A stretch of DNA of 10,420 nucleotides from positions 269-10,688 of the forward strand of contig DAIDJA010000033.1 in NCBI GenBank assembly GCA_027451605.1, in the 5' to 3' direction. This stretch comes from Acidimicrobiales bacterium. GTDB lineage: Bacteria; Actinomycetota; Acidimicrobiia; Acidimicrobiales; JABEUL01. The notes beneath the pieces are model-generated. The model searched no databases, had not been told where the DNA came from, and worked only from the letters and a program-made list of their open reading frames with translations. Positions 1-7,297 of the stretch are shown here, piece by piece. Each line of letters opens with the position of its first letter. Within the stretch, counting starts at the first letter, position 1. The position numbers and the translations under genes were made by a program.

Positions 1-95
1 CTGCGTGTTTTAAAAGACCGAAACCGAGATCTTAATGGGAATAAATACTCATAGTTCCCAACCAGTTGTTAGATGGCTCTCTGATTCGAGCAAAG

Positions 96-509
96 TCAGA
101 GCTTAGATATTATGGTCGACATATCAATTGCAATCAATATGCACACGAGGGTCATGACACCCGCATAGATTACGGAAACAAGCCATCTTAACCTATGCAG
201 AGCGATAAAAAATCTCCTGATGCCGATTACGTCAAAAATTAAAGCAACGATCCCAATTACCAGCCCGATATAGGGAGTTAAGTTTCCCGCCAAACCGATA
301 AAAGGAAGTATGAACGGAAAGATTATGTAACTTAAGAGACATCTTAATCCGGAGATGACGATCGAAATTGAAAATATCCTCTGAGCTTGCTCTTCTTCTT
401 TGCGTGTCTGTCGTTTTAGACTTTTGATTGCCAGCAACTTACAAGCACATCTGTCGGCGACTGAGATATCTTTAATTGACGATTTGTTTTCCAGCAGATT
501 AGTTTCCAC
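96..509 (-). CDS. Small three-helix membrane protein, function unknown
   Basis: The 137-residue product has a hydrophilic, charged N-terminal segment (about 1-45, including the basic/acidic stretch KRQTRKEEEQ at 32-41). Three hydrophobic segments follow at about 46-72, 77-97 and 109-130, so it should be an inner-membrane protein. The core, with SGLRCLLSY at 53-61, a proline/glycine-rich first hairpin, and IRRFF then LHRLRW between helices 2 and 3, resembles from memory a small conserved actinobacterial membrane protein of unknown function. No catalytic motif is visible. The start is a GTG with no clear ribosome binding site; the frame is closed by a stop at 525-527, and the only internal Met codons (119 and 130) lie in the last helix. 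The first 45 residues are therefore uncertain, but the membrane core is convincing. It lies 151 bp downstream of the glucokinase gene in the same direction and might be cotranscribed. Confidence 0.6.
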   Translation of the reverse strand: METNLLENKSSIKDISVADRCACKLLAIKSLKRQTRKEEEQAQRIFSISIVISGLRCLLSYIIFPFILPFIGLAGNLTPYIGLVIGIVALIFDVIGIRRFFIALHRLRWLVSVIYAGVMTLVCILIAIDMSTIISKL

Positions 510-646
510 GATAATTTGTTGAGACTATTTTTAAATTGAATTTACCTAAAATGTATATTCGACATTAAGTATTATCAAACAGTTTAGCTGAACCGATAAT
601 TAAGACGGCTGTCACAATTTACAAAAGGATTGTTTATGGTCGGGTT

Positions 647-667
647 TATTTAGAATGATTCTAAATA
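647..667. repeat. 21-bp perfect palindrome across the glucokinase stop codon
   Basis: The arms TATTTAGAAT and ATTCTAAATA are exact reverse complements around a single central G. The palindrome includes the TAG stop of the minus-strand kinase gene (661-663) and its last codon. It is AT-rich and has no run of T on either side, so it does not look like a standard intrinsic terminator. It could be a protein-binding site, a weak 3'-end hairpin, or chance. Confidence 0.55.
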
Positions 668-1710
668 GCATCAAATATTTTCGGTCCGCCTTTTATTGCC
701 GCCATATTTGTTATAGTACTTACATTCTTTCGAAGATCTACGGTTAACCTTGTCGCATTACCGCCGCCGAGATACAAGTGGTCAAAGTGGGTAAGGCTAT
801 AAACTACATCCAGTGCCTCCAATACAAGTTTGGACCACTTATTTAATTTCATTGACTTTCGAGCGGCATCGCCTATAACTTCATCAAAAGTTTTATTGTC
901 TTTGAAAACCAAATGGGCGATCTCCAGATGGGGAAGTAATTTGCCGTCATAAAACATACCCGTTCCAAAGCCCGTTCCGAGAGTAACTACCACTTCAAGT
1001 CCTCGTCCTTTTATCGCACCGGCTCCGGCTAAGTCGGCGTCATTTACTACGTGTACCTGCAGTTTTAGGCGTTCTTCAAGACGAGCCTTTAAGTTAAAGC
1101 CATTGTATAAGGCGGCGATTTTGTTTGAGGGTTTTTTGGATTTCCCAGGTCCTTTGGGAAGTGAAAGGTTTGGAGCCGTAAGTATCACTCCGTTTCTGAC
1201 AACACCGGGGAAGCCGACGGCGACTCTATCGGCTTTTGGCAGTTGTTGGGAGAGTGTTATAAGATTCTCAAGAAGAACTTCGGGAAGGCATGGATACGGA
1301 GTCGGAATTCTGACTCTGTCATGCAGCATCTTTCCGTCAACGGAGACTAATGACGCCTTAAGTCCGGTACCACCTATATCAAAAGTTAGTGTGGCAGGAT
1401 TGGTTGGTGTGGCAGGATTGGACTTTGATATTGGCGGTCTTGATATAGCTCCGCGAGTCCTTTTTATGGCAGGTGCTTTTGTCGCGATAGCCTTAGAAAC
1501 TCCCAAAGGTCTTGAGCTAACAGATTTTGAAGTCCCTGTGGCACCTGTTTTTTTTGCGGGAGTCTTTGTAACCGTGATCTTTTTTACCGCAGATCTACCG
1601 GAGGCTACCGATACTGTCTTTTTTACCGTCGATGACCCCGCAAGATCTTTGGTTGTATTTTTTTGGGTTGTTGAGACCGAAGTTGGTTTATTGGTTATTC
1701 TAGTTGCCAT
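661..1710 (-). CDS. ppgK: ROK-family polyphosphate glucokinase with long basic N-terminal tail
   Basis: Predicted cytoplasmic kinase phosphorylating glucose to glucose-6-phosphate, probably with polyphosphate (and perhaps ATP) as donor. Residues about 108-349 are the kinase: phosphate-binding DIGGTGLK (111-118), GFPGVV (166-171), NDAD (223-226) with D224 the likely catalytic base, LGTGFGTG (244-251), LEIAH (262-266) equivalent to the ELGH of polyphosphate glucokinases, and LGGGNA near the end (314-319). The zinc-binding cysteine cluster of classical ROK repressors and kinases is absent, as in the PPGK subgroup. Residues 1-107 are low-complexity Lys/Arg/Ser/Thr/Ala/Pro with about 21 basic and one acidic residue, unlike the usual ~250-residue PPGK. 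The ATG at 1708-1710 has no clear Shine-Dalgarno; starting nearer the kinase would remove the tail, but no break in the frame suggests this. An ATP-only ROK sugar kinase is the alternative. Confidence 0.8.
   Translation of the reverse strand: MATRITNKPTSVSTTQKNTTKDLAGSSTVKKTVSVASGRSAVKKITVTKTPAKKTGATGTSKSVSSRPLGVSKAIATKAPAIKRTRGAISRPPISKSNPATPTNPATLTFDIGGTGLKASLVSVDGKMLHDRVRIPTPYPCLPEVLLENLITLSQQLPKADRVAVGFPGVVRNGVILTAPNLSLPKGPGKSKKPSNKIAALYNGFNLKARLEERLKLQVHVVNDADLAGAGAIKGRGLEVVVTLGTGFGTGMFYDGKLLPHLEIAHLVFKDNKTFDEVIGDAARKSMKLNKWSKLVLEALDVVYSLTHFDHLYLGGGNATRLTVDLRKNVSTITNMAAIKGGPKIFDAI
1389..1421 (-). repeat. Short direct repeat in the kinase tail
   Basis: A 15-bp sequence (GTGTGGCAGGATTGG on the plus strand) occurs at 1389-1403 and again at 1407-1421, period 18 bp. 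In the protein it gives the duplicated hexapeptide TNPATP/TNPATL at the junction of tail and kinase domain. It looks like a slippage duplication in the low-complexity tail. Confidence 0.7.
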
Positions 1711-2037
1711 AGCATAACTTTAGCAAACTAATGAGGCAGTGTAGTGGCGGTTTACCGTTCATTAATCAAAATCTAATCTGCCAATAACCTAATTCGAAAA
1801 CTTTAGCCTATGAAATCTGCCGAGACAATATATTTGAAAGTCTCATTTGGCCGGATCTCACTAGGTTGTTGAAATTTCAAATCGGTCTGTGGGCCTATAA
1901 GATGATTCGAGTTAGGATCCTAGAAACCGTTATTCCTATAACATAACCGTGGCTTCGTCGGCGACTGGTTCGGCAAACTGATTCAATCCACCTTCAATAG
2001 TTTCTGTCGCCCTCGGAATTACCTGAAAGGTTGGTAT
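1711..2037. other. Intergenic region between ppgK start and vapC end
   Basis: No convincing gene, tRNA or terminator. It holds the upstream region of the minus-strand kinase gene. Small palindromes are present: TTGAAATTTCAA at 1869-1880 and TAGGATCCTA at 1913-1922, plus a weak GAGAC/GTCTC pair at 1822-1844. Next to vapC, the vapC frame stays open for 33 codons after the vapC stop (2037 down to 1939, ending at TAG 1936-1938) with protein-like composition. No start codon or function could be assigned. Confidence 0.5.
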
Positions 2038-2448
2038 TCACGGAACCAGAGTCAAATACTTCACGTGATTTGGCCGAACTACCGAAAAATGACGATGGTC
2101 GAAAGTGGCAAGTATAGGCGCATTATGTCGTTCTGTAAGTACAATTAACGAGGCATCAACCACGCCAAGAGGTAAATCAAGATATCTCTTGACGAGCTGT
2201 TCGATTCTGCTCCATTCGGATTGGGCCATCGCCTCTACTACTATTTCACCGTTTGAAATGGAGTGAATCAGCGCCAGTTCAGCTTTAGGACCGATACGAT
2301 CGCAGAGAAGGTGGCAAGCCTCCGTTACAACCAATTCTGATGCCACGATAGGTCCTTCGGTGCCCCTCAGAAGACTTTTGCTTTTATTATGATTTCTGTC
2401 GTCGGTGGCTGCCGCGGCATATATCACTCCCGTGTCGATAATCAGCAT
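2038..2448 (-). CDS. vapC: PIN-domain ribonuclease toxin, VapC-like
   Basis: A 136-residue single PIN domain, the usual size for a VapC toxin, which is a Mg2+-dependent RNase cutting tRNA or rRNA when free of its antitoxin. The conserved acidic residues are all visible: D5 in the opening LIIDTG strand, E43 in VVTEACHLL, D98 in GVVDASLI and D117 in ATFDHRHF. The toxin therefore looks catalytically intact. The ATG at 2446-2448 shares one base with the TAA of the upstream antitoxin gene (TAATG), so translation is probably coupled and the start is well supported. Target RNA cannot be read from the sequence. Confidence 0.9.
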   Translation of the reverse strand: MLIIDTGVIYAAAATDDRNHNKSKSLLRGTEGPIVASELVVTEACHLLCDRIGPKAELALIHSISNGEIVVEAMAQSEWSRIEQLVKRYLDLPLGVVDASLIVLTERHNAPILATFDHRHFSVVRPNHVKYLTLVP

Positions 2449-2699
2449 TACTTTTTTAATGTTCTAACGGAGTTGCGTTCAGCAACTGCCTTACTGACAT
2501 ATTCGTCTACGTGTTCTGAAATATCGGGGAAGCCACCGGGACCAAGATCGAAAAAGGTTATCGGCGTTTGGGTGAACTGAGCAATGTGATTCACAATAGC
2601 CTCTCTTACCAACTCTGCGATTGATATATCTCTTCTTCTTGCTTCGATCCGCAGGATATCGTCTATTTCATCAGGCAACATAATTGTAGTTCGCTTCAC
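2448..2699 (-). CDS. vapB: Ribbon-helix-helix antitoxin, VapB-like
   Basis: This 83-residue protein begins with a typical ribbon-helix-helix/CopG DNA-binding fold: the beta strand KRTTIMLP (2-9) and two helices to about residue 40 (DEIDDILRIEARRRD, then ISIAELVREAI). The C-terminal part, with PGGFPDISEHVDEYV (54-68), resembles the toxin-binding tail of RHH antitoxins paired with PIN toxins. It should neutralise the adjacent VapC and repress its own operon. The start is GTG at 2697-2699; an in-frame stop lies five codons upstream and the strand begins at residue 2, so no other start fits. No Shine-Dalgarno is visible, consistent with a very short leader from the predicted promoter. Confidence 0.88.
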   Translation of the reverse strand: MKRTTIMLPDEIDDILRIEARRRDISIAELVREAIVNHIAQFTQTPITFFDLGPGGFPDISEHVDEYVSKAVAERNSVRTLKK

Positions 2700-2726
2700 A
2701 CATATAGCATATCACATATCACATAT
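2699..2726 (-). promoter_or_regulatory. Tandem heptamer repeats, probable VapB operator
   Basis: Read on the minus strand there are four contiguous 7-bp units: ATATGTG at 2720-2726, ATATGTG at 2713-2719, ATATGCT at 2706-2712 and ATATGTG at 2699-2705. They fill the space between the predicted -10 box and the vapB start. RHH antitoxins commonly bind short tandem sites over their own promoter, so autorepression is the likely role. That assignment is inference; the repeats themselves are seen directly. Confidence 0.65.
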
Positions 2727-2755
2727 ATTATCTTTTGTTGACAACGCTGTTTGAA
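2727..2755 (-). promoter_or_regulatory. Candidate promoter of vapBC
   Basis: On the minus strand, TTCAAA (2750-2755, 4 of 6 to the -35 consensus) is followed after 17 bp by GATAAT (2727-2732, 5 of 6 to the -10 consensus). The predicted start of transcription falls inside the tandem heptamers and would give a leader of roughly 20 nt. Confidence 0.45.
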
Positions 2756-3370
2756 GCCCGGGATATCCGTTTATTGAAAGGCTTTTTATTGTCATATGCA
2801 GAATTTGAGACGTAATTTTTGGCATACAGTTTGGTCTCTGCGGTTGTCCCTTCAGGACTGGCCGAAATTAGCTGTAACGATCCATTAATATTTATTTCTA
2901 ATTCATTCGATTCCAAGAAAATTTTGAAACGCCGCTACAACTTAGACGAATATTACTTCCAGGGACCATATTAGTTAAACGAATTCTATTACAACGACAA
3001 CCAATGGGGCCTCTTGGAAGTAGTACATGTCGATCGGCAACTCGTTTCACCTTAATCCCCGCAGTGTTTAGTTTGTCAGAACAAAATGTAATTTATGGCA
3101 TAACTATTTAAGAAGTCAGAAATGAAAATGGCAAGATTATGATCACTCATACCTATTTTTTGACAAATGTGCGTTATCAGCTCAAGTGGTTACTTTGCAA
3201 TTTAATATTCGCCAGTAGCATTTATTAAATTAATATGCCTTTCAAAAAATAGGAGTTTGATTAAAACTTATAAGTTTGATTCTTTGGTGAAAGTTTGTTA
3301 CTTCAGTCAAGCTTTATAGATCTTAAAATTTGATGATACTGAGTTGATGGATCTGTATTTGTCATCGGTT
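2756..3370. other. AT-rich gap between vapBC and the large secreted-protein gene
   Basis: No supported gene. A minus-strand open stretch of 62 codons (2728-2916) begins only with TTG, has no ribosome binding site and runs through the vapBC promoter, so it was not called. A 35-codon plus-strand frame starting at 3004 also has no support. The gap contains a 14-bp palindrome at 3264-3277, but no GC-rich hairpin with a T-run that would clearly end the large gene. Confidence 0.5.
3264..3277. repeat. 14-bp perfect palindrome
   Basis: AAACTTATAAGTTT equals its own reverse complement. The 9-mer AGTTTGATT occurs just before it (3254-3262) and again overlapping its right arm (3273-3281). It lies about 95 bp beyond the 3' end of the large minus-strand gene. 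It could be a binding site, but AT-rich palindromes of this size also arise by chance. Confidence 0.4.
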
Positions 3371-6300
3371 TTAGCGATAGTAACCTATTACATCTATAAT
3401 TATGTCGGCTGATCCGGTGAAATTGAACAAATTTATGGATCCGTTAACCCCGATTTTTACGATAACGGAGTTTGCCAAAGTTTGACCCGTCGACCAGTTT
3501 AAATTTGAGGTGTTGGGTACTGATCCCGAAGTTGGCGGGGATGGATATGCGGTCAGAAATCCACCGTCACCCGCAGTATTGGTTACGGTGATATTTAGTA
3601 CCACTGCCTTTGCACCGGGTGGTATCAGATCCTGTGAGCCTCCCGGACCTGAACCTGCCACATTTACCGTAGTAATAGATTGTGTGGACAAAGTCGAAGT
3701 AGGCAAAATATTGCAGTGGTTTTGAAATGTGTACGGCGGATTGACCGGCCGTGAATCACAAATTCTTGTTGGGTATATCGGTGAGAAATCAGATCCGCCA
3801 ACTGCGGTTCCTCCTTTCGTATAATACCCGGTTACATCGATGACGTAATCGGATTTGCCGTTATAACTGTATAATGATATATCCCCCGACGTTGACAGCG
3901 GAACAATAACTGTGTTTGCAACTGTGTCATTGTCTCCAAAATTTAAATTTGAAGAATTTGGTAATGCCGACGCGGTTGGATAAACTGTAAAAAATCCCCC
4001 GTTTGAAGTTGTATCTGTAGCAGTTAGATTTAGGGAAACAGCTGTGGCATTAGCGGGAATCCCATCGAGGTTTCCGCCGGGACCGTTTCCGCCGATGTTC
4101 ACTATTGCCGACGAATTTCCGGTAATAGGGTTAGATATAGTTGAGTTGTTGTCGCATTGGTTGGGGAAAATATTGACGCCGTTTGCACCGCGTGAATCAC
4201 AGACCCTGACCGGATTGATAGGGATAAATTGCCCGTTTCCCGTCATAGAATTTGTTGGCAGATAGTAACCCTCTAAGTCCACGACAACGTCTGCATTGCC
4301 GACAAAATTATAAATCGAAACTTGCCCGTTGGCGCCGACGCCTACTTGAGTTAAATTGGCAACTGTGTAATTTGGTCCGAAATTTAAAGTTGAACTGTTA
4401 GGTTTAATAAAGCCAGTCGGATAAACGCTAAGATAACCACCCAATGCCGTTGTGTCCGTAGCGGTAATATTCAATACTACTGAAGTTGCCGTAGCCGGAA
4501 CAGTTATTAGACCTAAGTTACTGCTGAACGATCCGATAACAGTTATGTTAAGTATTGAGTTGGAACTTAAACTGCCAGAATGAGAAACACCATCGTTGCA
4601 CTGATTCGCAGGTATAGAATTAGCACCGTAGGGACGGGTGTCGCAAATTCTGGTAGCGGATATTGGAATATAGCTGATAGCTTCAGTATAATTAAACGGC
4701 TCCGGATTTGAAGGGCCGTTGGCATTTGTCACCGTTATATTTATTGTGCCCGGTGACAGTGATGCGGGAGAAACCGCCTTAATTTCTCCGCTGTTGACCA
4801 CTTTGAACGTTATTGCTGATATATTGCCAAATTGAACTGAAATAATCCCGCTAAAACCGTATCCGGCTATATCTAGAACGGTTTGTCCCGAAACATTTCC
4901 GGCTGACGGTGAAATTTGTGAAATGACAGGTGTCGAATATTCCAAAATTTGATTTGAGATTAACGCGGAATCACTGGTTGCCAGGCTAAAACAAAATGTC
5001 GAAGTTGCACAAGACAGTGATGTAAGTTCCGTGAGCCCTGTTGGGATATTGGCACTCTGCCATCCGGCGGCAGCATTGCCCTGAAGTAATGCTGCGGTTT
5101 GGCTGCTACTTTTGCCCCCTACAAAACAGTTTGCCAAGATGCACATTACCGAATTGTATTCTGATCCGTTTCCCGTAGTTGGTGTGCTGTCCGTCCACGA
5201 AATTCCGAAATTGTTTGAGAATAAGATTGATCCGGTGGTAGTACTGTTGCTTCGATTCAGAAGGTCTCCAACCGCAATGCAATAACTTATCGAGCTGCAC
5301 GAAACCTTATTTAATACCGACGCAGATCCGATTGATTGATTTATGGACCAAGTAACACCACTGTTCGTCGAAGCAAGTGTTACGGCAAATTGATGACCGT
5401 CATATGAATTTGTATACTGACCGGCCGCCAGACATGAAGTGCTATTGGGACAAGTTATCGCATGCAATGAAGTCGTACCGGTAGGTACATTTTCCTGAGT
5501 CCAGTTAAGTCCCTGATTTGTTGAAACTATCACCGCTCCGGAATCTATAGTGTTTGATCCGTTATTTGTATCGCCTACCGCCACGCAAAAATTAATGTTT
5601 TGACAGTATATATCCTTTAATATTCCGATCGTAAGGGGAACTATCGCAGATGTCCAGCTAACGCCGCCGTTTGTGGATACAACTACTATCCCGCTGAATG
5701 TCGATGTGGCAGCTATATAACTATAACCTGCGGCTATACAAAAGCTTTCTGTCGGACAGTTGACAGAAGTCAGATAATCACCGTAGAACGGCATAGTAGT
5801 TACGTTCCATGTGGCTCCGTAATTATTTGAGTATTCAGCAATGGGGCTATAGGAGTTTCCTACCGCAAGGCAAAAACCGATCCCGTCACAGGAAATGTCA
5901 TTCATTGAAGAAATGCCGTCGGGCAGCTTCAAATTTAGCCATGTAGCCCCAAGATTTTCGGTTAAATTAAGAGAGGCGACAGGATTCGTCTGGGTTCCTG
6001 CATAACCTCCGGTTATACAGAATGTAGTAGTTACGCAGAATATCGAATTTAGTTCCGCAATGTTTCCCGTCAAAGTAGATTGAGCCCAGGACGTACCGCC
6101 GTTTATTGATGATAATGAAACCGGATTATTATTTGAAAGTCCTACGGCCAAACAAATTTCGACTCCGACACATGAAATCGAATCCAATAAATTCACTGAT
6201 GAAGGTGAAGATTCTAAAGTCCAAGAAGAACCGAAATTGTCAGTATTCAGAATGACAGAGACATTGAGACCGGTTGCGAGATTGAAGAAATCTCCGACCG

Positions 6301-7060
6301 CCGTGCAAACTGAAACGGTTTGACAATCAACGGAGTATATGTTGCTTACTGAATTTGGAATTGAAGCCAGACTCCAAGAAGCACCTGAATTTGAAGTAAC
6401 TAAAATTGTTCCGTGGTCTGAAAGATCATTTCCGACCATTAAGCAATCAAAAGTAGAGATACATACTACAGATTGCATTGAGTAGTCTGATGAAAGAGCC
6501 GGGGCGTTAGTCCAAATTTGTCCGGAATCAGAAGAAACCAATACGGATGTAAAGATCCCTTTATATCCTATCGCCAAACAAAATGATGACGAGGAACATG
6601 AAATTGCCTTTATCGAATTGAAGCCGGAAGGAACAGTAGCAGAATTCCATGTCGCCCCTGAGTTCTGAGAGTATATAACTGTGCCGGTCTGTGCGCTTTG
6701 ACCTACCGCAACGCAATCAGTCTGGTTTAGGCATGTGATTTGCTGTAGATCCGTAATTGAATTTGGCGTATTTTGCAGTGTCCAGTGGCTTCCGCTGTCA
6801 ATTGAAGTAAAAACTACTCCTTTCGATGATGGAGTATAGCCCACTCCAATACAGAATGTACTGTTAATGCAGTAAAGATCGTTTATTGCTTCAATCGAAG
6901 ATGAAATATTTTCGATGGTGCTCCAGGTGCTTGTAGGCGTAATCGCAAGTGCCTTTTGCGAAGATGCGAAATTTACGTAAAGCGGAGTCAATAAAGCGGT
7001 TAATACTAAAACAACAATAATAAAGTTTAAAGGTACGGATTTAATAATTCGGGTATTCAA
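3371..7060 (-). CDS. Large secreted protein: 14 Asp-box/Cys-pair repeats, IPT/TIG domain, three C-terminal modules
   Basis: A 1229-residue exported protein. Residues 1-39 form a signal peptide (basic N-terminus, hydrophobic 11-28, likely cut after ALA at 37-39). From about 45 to 708 there are fourteen ~48-residue repeats, each with a closely spaced Cys pair and a 'C-x-A-V-G'-like strand; most also carry an Asp-box such as SQNSGATW. This is the pattern of BNR/sialidase- or Ycf48-like beta-propellers. Residues about 711-793 are an IPT/TIG Ig-like domain. Three ~140-residue modules (797-933, 945-1080, 1093-1228) each run from R-x-CD(S/T)R to a DVxGYY end. No catalytic residues, LPxTG signal or C-terminal membrane helix were seen, so a secreted or non-covalently held surface protein with a binding or adhesive role is inferred. 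The start is TTG with a strong AGGAGG 13 nt upstream, and no alternative start lies between. Actual ligand unknown. Confidence 0.82.
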   Translation of the reverse strand: MNTRIIKSVPLNFIIVVLVLTALLTPLYVNFASSQKALAITPTSTWSTIENISSSIEAINDLYCINSTFCIGVGYTPSSKGVVFTSIDSGSHWTLQNTPNSITDLQQITCLNQTDCVAVGQSAQTGTVIYSQNSGATWNSATVPSGFNSIKAISCSSSSFCLAIGYKGIFTSVLVSSDSGQIWTNAPALSSDYSMQSVVCISTFDCLMVGNDLSDHGTILVTSNSGASWSLASIPNSVSNIYSVDCQTVSVCTAVGDFFNLATGLNVSVILNTDNFGSSWTLESSPSSVNLLDSISCVGVEICLAVGLSNNNPVSLSSINGGTSWAQSTLTGNIAELNSIFCVTTTFCITGGYAGTQTNPVASLNLTENLGATWLNLKLPDGISSMNDISCDGIGFCLAVGNSYSPIAEYSNNYGATWNVTTMPFYGDYLTSVNCPTESFCIAAGYSYIAATSTFSGIVVVSTNGGVSWTSAIVPLTIGILKDIYCQNINFCVAVGDTNNGSNTIDSGAVIVSTNQGLNWTQENVPTGTTSLHAITCPNSTSCLAAGQYTNSYDGHQFAVTLASTNSGVTWSINQSIGSASVLNKVSCSSISYCIAVGDLLNRSNSTTTGSILFSNNFGISWTDSTPTTGNGSEYNSVMCILANCFVGGKSSSQTAALLQGNAAAGWQSANIPTGLTELTSLSCATSTFCFSLATSDSALISNQILEYSTPVISQISPSAGNVSGQTVLDIAGYGFSGIISVQFGNISAITFKVVNSGEIKAVSPASLSPGTINITVTNANGPSNPEPFNYTEAISYIPISATRICDTRPYGANSIPANQCNDGVSHSGSLSSNSILNITVIGSFSSNLGLITVPATATSVVLNITATDTTALGGYLSVYPTGFIKPNSSTLNFGPNYTVANLTQVGVGANGQVSIYNFVGNADVVVDLEGYYLPTNSMTGNGQFIPINPVRVCDSRGANGVNIFPNQCDNNSTISNPITGNSSAIVNIGGNGPGGNLDGIPANATAVSLNLTATDTTSNGGFFTVYPTASALPNSSNLNFGDNDTVANTVIVPLSTSGDISLYSYNGKSDYVIDVTGYYTKGGTAVGGSDFSPIYPTRICDSRPVNPPYTFQNHCNILPTSTLSTQSITTVNVAGSGPGGSQDLIPPGAKAVVLNITVTNTAGDGGFLTAYPSPPTSGSVPNTSNLNWSTGQTLANSVIVKIGVNGSINLFNFTGSADIIIDVIGYYR
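3377..4672 (-). repeat. Three tandem C-terminal modules with CX14C pairs
   Basis: Coding repeat within the large secreted protein (residues 797-1228). Each copy starts with PI-x-x-x-R-(I/V)-CD(S/T)R, carries a second Cys exactly 15 residues after the first (C806/C821, C954/C969, C1101/C1116), and continues with N-(I/L)-T-x-T, GG(F/Y), a (T/S)-x-LN(F/W) stretch, (V/L)AN and a final D(V/L)xGYY. Similar modules end many actinobacterial secreted proteins, as far as I recall; their function is not established. The invariant Cys spacing suggests one disulfide per module. Confidence 0.75.
4937..6928 (-). repeat. Fourteen beta-propeller-like repeats
   Basis: Coding repeats for residues about 45-708. 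First cysteines fall at 64, 110, 155, 200, 246, 297, 342, 391, 435, 486, 537, 588, 640 and 684. Thirteen pairs are CX5C and the pair at 640/645 is CX4C. Recognisable Asp-boxes (S/T-x-N/D-x-G-x-x-W, some with one residue inserted) follow in repeats 1-12, from residue 86 to 622; repeat 13 is degenerate (GNAAAGW) and repeat 14 has none. Decay at the end of the array fits an array boundary before the TIG domain. Confidence 0.8.
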
Positions 7061-7073
7061 TTTAGTTGGTCGC

Positions 7074-7079
7074 CCTCCT
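7074..7079 (-). promoter_or_regulatory. Strong Shine-Dalgarno of the large secreted-protein gene
   Basis: Read on the minus strand this is AGGAGG, the best ribosome binding site in the window. It sits 13 nt before the TTG start at 7060, longer than the usual 5-9 nt, and no ATG, GTG or TTG lies in frame between them. It supports translation starting at this signal peptide. Confidence 0.6.
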
Positions 7080-7297
7080 GAATAATGTTGAAATGCTTTT
7101 GAAAACCATTCGAGAAATTTACAGTTACTGTTTTAATGATTGCCCTAGTTTAATGATGACGCAGCTTTGATAACGGTGCCGGCTGTTATTTGTTTAGGCT
7201 AGACATTCATGACAATACATCTATTGATTTTAATTGCTTAAGATACCATGAATGAAGTAAAGAGTAAATCTGTTGCCAAAGTACCCAACAAATTTAT

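Noticed and set aside
79..101. CTCTGA/TCAGAG pair at the end of the small membrane-protein gene as a terminator
   Set aside because: Only a 6-bp stem with an 11-nt loop and no T-run on the minus strand.
1103..1717. Plus-strand 204-codon open frame opposite ppgK
   Set aside because: It is the complementary shadow of the kinase gene; its composition mirrors the Lys/Thr-rich tail and the minus-strand product has all the family motifs.
1711..2037. Possible tRNA or small RNA gene in the gap before ppgK
   Set aside because: No cloverleaf-like arrangement or conserved T-arm sequence could be found, and the small palindromes do not form a convincing structure.
2728..2916. Minus-strand 62-codon open frame between vapB and the large gene
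   Set aside because: It starts only with TTG, has no ribosome binding site, overlaps the vapBC promoter, and matches no family I recognise.
3004..3111. Plus-strand 35-codon frame with ATG start
   Set aside because: No ribosome binding site, no recognisable motif, and a length expected by chance in AT-rich DNA.
3510..4265. Plus-strand frames of 71 and 73 codons and a 64-codon minus-strand frame at 5106-5300 within the large gene
   Set aside because: All are out-of-frame readings of the repetitive secreted-protein gene.
4937..6928. Regularly spaced repeats as a possible CRISPR array
   Set aside because: The repeats are coding, diverged at the DNA level, and have a period of about 135-156 bp with no conserved direct repeat and unique spacer structure.
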